A stretch of DNA of 64,000 nucleotides, taken from NCBI RefSeq assembly GCF_933775445.1, contig NC_065878.1:4548001-4612000 (forward strand), read 5' to 3'. The DNA comes from Argentina anserina (lineage: Eukaryota; Streptophyta; Magnoliopsida; Rosales; Rosaceae). The notes under the pieces are model-generated. The model worked only from the letters and a program-made list of their open reading frames with translations, did not search any database and was not told where the DNA came from. Both the position numbers and the translations under genes were made by a program. Positions 57,642 to 64,000 of the stretch are shown in pieces. How positions within the stretch are numbered: the first letter of the stretch is position 1; each line of letters begins with the position of its first letter.

Positions 57642-60600
57642 AGATCCCCTCTCTCTCCGTTTTGGTCATCATCTTTGATATATCTTCGTCAATAGTGTGG
57701 TTTGGTTGGTAGAGTTTGCCTCTGCGCTCAAGACCAAAAAGGTAAGACTTTGCCGCTATCCTTTTACGATCGGGAGGGGGATCGAGGTTGTAAGACCAAT
57801 ATTGATGTTTGTTTTTTTTTTTCGGTTCATTTTGGGTTGGTAGGTGTTTTCCGTTATTTGTTTGGGTTGATTGCCTTCTAATCTGTTCCTGTTATTTCTT
57901 TAGGTTTGTTATTTTCCTTTGGGTATCTGATATTGTTTGGATGATTTGGTCTTTCTTTGTTTTTGTGCATTTTCTTAGACTCAGCTGAATTTTGGAAACG
58001 GTACAATCATTACTTCAAGGTAAGGTCTTAAGCGATCCTCCTTTTAGTATTAAGTTAAATTCGTTATCCAATATTTTGGTTTTTTTTTTTGCTGGGTTTA
58101 GTTTTATGTTCGAGGTTTGATTTCTAAAGCGCTCCCCGAACGTTCAGCTCCTAGCAATGGATTTGGTTTAATTCGGCCTTTAGTGGACAAGATATTGATT
58201 TGGATTTTATATCTGACGTAAAGTATTGTCTGGTCTTTGTTCGCTATTGTTTGCTGTACTTCAATCGAATTTGTTTTTAACTTTGTTTTGGTAGCTGCAT
58301 GGATTACAACTTGGGGTAAGACAAAAGTTTCTGTAGATTCTGGTGATAAATTATATTTTTGGATTTTCAGGTGTGTGCAAAGTAGAAAAGTAATTTAAGT
58401 TTGTTGGGTTGCAGCTGTTTGGATCATTTAACTGGCATGGTGAGTTTAATTCTGCTCTTTTGTTTTGGTTTCAGATTGCTTATTGATGATGAAAATATGT
58501 TTTGATATTTTGCTCATGGAAGAACAAGAAGGTATGTGTATTCAATTTAATTTTTTTTATTGTCATTCTAGAAATTGGTGAGTGTAATTTGAGATTGATG
58601 AGATCTGATAGGATTAGTTTTGGACTGGGATGGTCTTTTATTACAAGTTGATAAGTATCCTAGCCTAACAAACAATCAAATTCAAGCTCAAGAATTGATT
58701 GATCAATCTATTTGTGGCTACTCTATTAAAATTATACGCTTTAAATCTGTTTGTGGGTTTTTTCAAAGATATGCCACACATATAAAAGAGGTTGACAAAG
58801 TATGAATTTTGTCAGTCCATGACAAAGTATGCCCCATTTGGCATACAAAAGTAAAACCATTGTCCCACATCAGGATTTGGGTTCGGACTATCTTTGCACA
58901 TTTGTTTTCTTTGTGCATGTCTTCAAGAAGAGGACAAGAGAGGTGATTATAGGATTTGATTTGCTGGGCTTCCTAATCTTCAGTTATAATAGAATTGATG
59001 TTTTTCTGAGCTGGCTGCAGTTATGATTATACTGCATATAGATTGGGTTGGGTTTCGTCAACTACGCATATATAAAAATAACTAATTGTTAGCAGTCTGT
59101 TTAATCGATTTTTGTTGGCTAGACACAAGACTTCTTCTGTATGCATGACTACTTGCTGCATCAGTTAGTCTTGGCTTTTGCTCTTAATTGAGTAAGCACC
59201 ATCTCGGCTAACTTTAATTAGGAAAAAGACTATTTTGGAAATTTACTACTCGCGCTTGCTATAGAGATACTTGAAGATTTTAGAAAATATCTTCTTCTCA
59301 GGAAAAGATAAAGTTATATAGTTGTTTTACCTTCTGGATTTCTTGGTGGGGTTAGGAACCAGGTATATTTCCTAACATTTCTGATTCTCATGCTCATGGC
59401 TTTAGGGGAATAACTTATACTTCTTTGTTCTGAACTATTTAGTAATCTAGAAACCCCAGTTTTCCATAAATAAGCCCAGGCAAGAGGTACCTCATTGACC
59501 AACTGTTCTTGAAGATGGACTAACCTTTTGTTCTTTATTTATAGAAGATTCAAGCGCTATGTTTTCATATGTGGCGAATTACAATCATTGTTTAGGGTTT
59601 TTGTATGTATTTAATTAGTTATTGTTGTATATATGTACTAAACTCTATATAGTTAGAGTGTAGGGGAATCAAATTATTGGGTTTGCATCTATTTAGATTG
59701 TGAGTTTCAGTTACTTTTAGAACCATTCTGTGGTGCTAATAAGTTTTCTTTGGAAATTTATATTCATCCCTAGGTAATTTCTGAGTTTGAGGAGATATGG
59801 CATGTCTTGCATAAAGTGCAAGAGTTTTTGGGTTATTTTAGTCCATATTCATCACTAGGTAATTACAAATGCTATTAGTCTGTTCCATCCTGCAACTCTT
59901 TTTGATAAAGAAGCTGCACACCTTCTGCTGCTTCCATCTGTTCAGGTGTTTAATCTGTTTTTTCATGGTAATCTGTATAAAACCTTCAATGCAGAATGAA
60001 GACTAATAATACGGAACTGATAAATGAAAAAAGTTTTGTTTAGTTACTTTTTACGGTTTTACATAAAGATTATCAAAAAGAAATTACAAACTAATGCATG
60101 GGGGAGAGGATGGAGGAGGGGGAGGAAGATGGGCAGGGATCTTCTTATTGGAAAATAGTTTTAATTATTTGATATTGGAGTTGGGGTCTCTTGGACACTA
60201 TTCATTGAAAAGATTTTACAAAAATCTAATCATTTGTAAGTTAGCAGCCATCAGTCTGTTAATGTTGTTATTACCACATAAATCAATGAATTCAGCAGCC
60301 ATCAGTCTATAACTTGATTCACTCCACTTGGTTACTTCATATCACACACCCTTTTTTACTCATTTGGTCATTTGCAAGCTTTCCAGTTTCAATGTTGTTA
60401 TTTGCTTGGTTACTTTTGTTCATATACATGAGAATGCGATGAACATGTTGCTGAAGTACTGATGTAACTATTGAAAACTATCCGTATTTTATTTAAAATA
60501 GAAAACCAAACTGCAGTTTGGCCCTTATAATTTCTTAATAGTCTAATTTTAGTTTTTTGGTGTTCTTAGAATGTTAGGTTGCCTTCTTCAGTTTTTTGTT

Positions 60601-61043
60601 GAATTGTATAGAAGAGAGAACTGATAGTCTTTGGTTCTATTTTTCACTTTTTGTGTTTTTAAGTCTCCTTTTTTGTGGCTTCACTGGATTTTTTGAAAGT
60701 TGAACTTTAAGCAAGAAGGTCAACCTTACAGACTTCGTATTTTTGTCGCGATCCAAGATGAAGATATCTTTGTCATCTAGGTTGATCTTCTCTCACCATC
60801 ACAGATTTTTACTTCATTGGATTTATGAGACATAACTTTTGTTTGTGGAGTGATGCCAAATAAAGTTTATTAATTTAGCATTTTCATATAGCATATAAGT
60901 ATTTTGTCCTAATTTTTTTTTTTGAATTTACAGGAGATAAGTCATTGAGCAAAGGGGAAGAGAATTGCTTCATGTGTTGGTCCCTTGCTTCATACAAATA
61001 TGAGATGTATAAATATAGTAGTTACTTTTTAGAAACCAAGTAG
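57642..61043 (+). ncRNA. Candidate spliced transcript with little coding capacity
   Basis: A chain of exon-like blocks has good splice borders: a first exon ending at 57741 (aaaaag|gtaag), then 57979-58019, 58295-58315 (21 nt), 58371-58439, 58475-58531, and a last block from 60934 (gaatttacag|gagataag). Each inner block has a T-rich acceptor and a GTAAG, GTGAG or GTATG donor. No long frame runs across them. Joining 58475-58531 to 60934 opens a 51-codon frame (ATG at 58486, stop 61041-61043). The region lies head-to-head with the SAC3C-like gene, so a shared promoter is possible. Entirely a sequence-based guess. Confidence 0.3.
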
Positions 61044-61099
61044 CACATCCATAAAATTTATGTTAACATCCTAAAATTTGGCTATTGATGGTCTATTAC

Positions 61100-61779
61100 T
61101 GAGCTTCCAAGTTTGGAAGATAATTTACCCGCAGCTACAATAGCTGTGATGGCTACAGTGCTGGTCTAGGCCGGGTTGGGGCTCAATTTTTGGGCTTTAG
61201 GTTATATGGTTGTCAGGTTTTGTTAACCTATTTCAATTACTAGCCCTTCTCTTTCTCACAAATGCTGAACGTCGTCTTTCCAATTTCTTCCATAGTTTGC
61301 CCATCTCAAATTTACATTTCCATAAGTTCCATTTTTCATCCAAGAAGCCGCAGCAAAGCGCGGCCTTGCTGACTAGTATACCCTATTTGCACAGTTGTGA
61401 ATAATAAATTGTAGCAAGTTTAATTGGTTTAATTAAGATCTTCATAGTCTCCACTAATGACCCGAGTTAAAATCCTCCGTATCGTAAAATAAGTATATTG
61501 AAAACACTAAACTTTTGTAAAGTGTCAAATAAGCTTATGTGGAGTAGTTATGAACTAGGCCTCATCATTTAGTCCGCGGATCCGATAAGTCCATGAAGGT
61601 CCGCAAGCCCGATGTGCTTTTAACCGACCCGCGAGAAAGTCCACTAAAGTCCGCTTCCGTAGGTAAAGTGCTGGGCTTAGTTTAAAGGTGTGAAACCCGT
61701 CCCGGCCCGCCAAAAGCTCGCAAGGCCCGGCCTGTAAAAACTCGCCAAGTAATAAAATATTATGAATGCATACTCTATT
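61100..61779. other. Repetitive flank left of the 502-bp array
   Basis: Rich in ccggcccg, gcccgcaag and ggtccgc words of a type common in dispersed plant repeats. The block aaggcccggcctgtaaaaac at about 61723-61742 recurs at about 63325-63344 on the other side of the array. Confidence 0.5.
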
Positions 61780-63227
61780 AGGTTTATAATAAAACTATCG
61801 CATTATGAAGCGATTATATGAATGAAACTTCTCGGGATCGATCGACACCAGCCGATATGATCGTTATATATATTTAGTGATCCTATAATTTTTTTATCTA
61901 ATTCGGATCTCGTCAACCGTGGAATTTTTAGTAAACCGAAAACACCACTAATATGTCCTAAGAGAATACCCATTACTAAGATGCGAACACCGAAAGCCGT
62001 TTGCATATCTTAAATCACTTCTTTTTGTCACTGATCGTACGCGGTCGCACTAAGAAAACTTATTTGGCAAAGCCCCGGTCAATGGGGGGTTTTAATATAT
62101 CAAAAAGTTTTTTTCGTTGATCGTAGGTACAGACGGTCAAACCATGTCTAAAACGGACGAAATTTTTAAATAATCTCTAAATATATATACCGATCACATA
62201 TGTTGTTGTCGATCAACCATATTTTGAACTAGAGTTGTTGATTGCCGAAGTATCAACTAATGTATCATAACCTTTATATTAGGTTTATAATAAAACTATC
62301 GCATTATGAAACGATTTTATGAAGAAAACTTCTCAGGATTGATCGACACCAGCCGATATAATTGGTATATATATTTAGTAACCTTGTAAAAATTTCATCC
62401 AATTCGGATCTCATTTGACTGTCGAAATTTCCAATAAACCAACAACACCACTAATATGCCATAAAAGAAGACCCATTACCAAGATGCGAACACCGAAAGC
62501 CGTTTGCATATCTTAAGTCACCTCATTTTTGTCACCGATCGTGCGTGTTCGCACTGAGGAAACTTATTTGGCAAAGCCCCAATCAATGGGGGTTTTAATA
62601 TGTCAAAATGTCTTTTTTTGTTGACCGTAGGTATGGACAGTTAAACCATTTCCAAAACGGACGAATTTTTTGCGGGATCCCTAAATATATATACCGATCA
62701 CATATGTTGTTATCGATCGACCATATTTTGAACTTGAGTTGTTGATCGCCGAAGTGTCTATTAATGTATCATAACATTTATATTAGGTTTATAATAAAAC
62801 TATCGCATTATGAAGTGAATATATGCAGGAAATTTTTCGGAATCGATCGACACCAACTAATGTAATCGGTATATATATTTAGTGACTCTGTAAAAATTCA
62901 TCCAATTCTGACTGGTGAACGAAAAACACCACTAATATGCCTTAATGGGAGGACCTATTACCAAGATGCGAATGCCGAAAGATTTTACATATTTGAAATC
63001 ACCTAATTTTTATCACCGATCGTGCGCGGTTGCACCGATGAAATACATTTGGCAAAGCCCCGGTCAATGGGGTTTTAATATGTCAAAACGCTTATTTTTT
63101 GGTTGACCGTAGGTACGGACGGTAAAATCATGTCCAAAACGGACGAAATTTTTATAGGGTCCCTAAATATATATATCGATCAAATCTATTGGTGCCGATC
63201 GACAATATTTTGAAATTGAAATATATT
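61780..63227 (+). repeat. Three tandem copies of a ~502-bp repeat
   Basis: Unit starts aggtttataataaaactatc are at 61780, 62281 and 62785, giving periods of 501 and 504 bp. The third copy stops after about 440 bp. Shared landmarks in each unit are ggatcgatcgacacca, accaagatgcgaa(c/t), tttggcaaagcccc, caatgggg and aaacggacgaa. Copies differ by many substitutions and small indels. No open frame is conserved between units. Confidence 0.92.
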
Positions 63228-63716
63228 TGTGACTTTTTTTGAGAATTTTTTTAAAGAATTTTTTTATTGTTCCAAACTCTTAAATAAAATTATTATATAT
63301 ATTTTTTTCTAATATAATCCCGTAAGGCCGGCCTGTAAAAACTCGAAAAACCCGTTTTAAATAGATATACTTGAATTTTCATATTTATAAAAATATCTGA
63401 CCGTCACTTTTCTAAATATATTAAAGCCCGGCCCGTTGACTAATCCTAGAATTTGTAATGTGAAGATACAATACTCCACCTATCACTTATCAGTCCCTTT
63501 GTGGCTATTATGTTGGGAAAGTTTTTTTTAGAAGATTTCATTCATTGAATGAAAAAAAACATTAACAAACTTAATGTGCTGACCAGGGGTACATTGGTCT
63601 ATTAACATAATGAAGTGGTCCGTCTGATTGTTGTTGTTGATAATCTGATCAGGCGGCCTTCACTGGATCGTTTAGGGTTTTAACAACATAGGCAGAGAGT
63701 GAGGGAGACGATCAAA
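63228..63716. other. Flank and probable promoter/leader of the next gene
   Basis: The right-hand copy of the ggcctgtaaaaactcg block lies near 63329-63345. From about 63640 (gatcgtttagggttttaac) the sequence looks like a plant 5' UTR. Confidence 0.4.
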
Positions 63717-63789
63717 ATGAAAGAGACAGAGCGAGATGCTATGCTGAACATGGATCCCAACGACAACGAACAGAAGCTTCTCCTTCCAG
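63717..63789 (+). CDS. First exon of an unidentified gene (runs off the window)
   Basis: An ATG at 63717 in good context (atcaaaATGA) opens MKETERDAMLNMDPNDNEQK then LLLP, and a donor CCAG|GTACCC follows at 63790. The rest of the gene lies outside the window. I do not recognise the family. The 5' UTR-like sequence before it supports a true start. Confidence 0.5.
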
Positions 63790-64000
63790 GTACCCTTTCC
63801 AATTGACGTGATTCCCGGGGTAAAGTTCTTATCTTTACTACTGGGTCGTCTTCTGATCTGATTTTCGATTATCTCAACTGGGTAGTTGAGTTGGGATTTC
63901 GATTTCCTGTCATGGGTTTTCACTAACAGTCGTCACTATCTCAATAATCGGATGAATTTGTGTAAATTGGAAATCTTTGGCTTGGTTTTATGATTAGAAT

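Noticed and set aside
60094..60312. 72-codon frame starting MHGGEDGGGGG
   Set aside because: Low-complexity start followed by intron-like AT-rich sequence, with no support.
61780..63227. CRISPR-like or LTR-pair interpretation of the repeats
   Set aside because: Units are ~500 bp, adjacent to each other and in a plant genome. There are no spacers and no primer site or TG...CA ends.

Overview
The window is plant nuclear DNA from a eudicot. Single-copy plant genes with short exons and AT-rich introns are embedded in many transposable elements, with no operons and no bacterial signals. The gene set is an ALADIN-like nucleoporin, a DUF3531 protein, a histidine phosphatase, a CRR22-type PPR-DYW editing factor, NAC-alpha, a MED15 remnant and a SAC3C-like protein. 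A woody or herbaceous Rosaceae is my best guess, but that rests on memory of similar sequences and is only a soft inference.

Layout. 1-4.8 kb: the 5' ten exons of an ALADIN gene (minus strand), including one AT-AC (U12-type) intron and one GC-AG intron; the C-terminal exons are not in the window. 6.8-7.9 kb: a 5'-truncated LINE with a 20-bp target-site duplication (TSD). 8.1-14.6 kb: two convergent genes, a seven-exon DUF3531 gene (plus) and a six-exon phosphoglycerate-mutase-like gene (minus). 14.7-25.9 kb: an old Ty1/copia element with a 5' LTR and broken gag and pol. Its 3' LTR is missing, and a 4.4-kb hAT transposon with an 8-bp TSD sits inside pol. 26.3-29.7 kb: a cluster of small insertions, namely a 353-bp TRIM, a second truncated LINE and one or two tRNA-derived SINEs. 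30.0-36.6 kb: a second member of the same copia family, complete with two 184-bp LTRs and a 5-bp TSD. Its LTRs are nearly identical although its coding part is ruined. 36.8-39.3 kb: an intronless CRR22-like gene whose first ATG lies 142 bp from that 3' LTR. 42.0-43.8 kb: NAC-alpha. 44.2-50.8 kb: Ty3/gypsy gag and LINE remnants and an intron-less MED15-like pseudogene. 54.3-57.2 kb: SAC3C-like gene (minus) with a LINE scrap in an intron. 57.6-61.0 kb: splice-site-like blocks suggesting a spliced, mostly noncoding transcript. 61.8-63.2 kb: three tandem ~502-bp repeats. 63.7 kb: the first exon of an unidentified plus-strand gene that runs off the window.

The genes are unrelated housekeeping or organelle genes (nuclear pore, mRNA export, nascent-chain binding, chloroplast RNA editing) and show no common pathway. 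The main story is the transposons: a copia family whose primer site looks like the anticodon arm of tRNA-Ile, whose gag and pol start codons each follow a splice-acceptor-like sequence, and one copy of which seems to have moved after losing its coding capacity.
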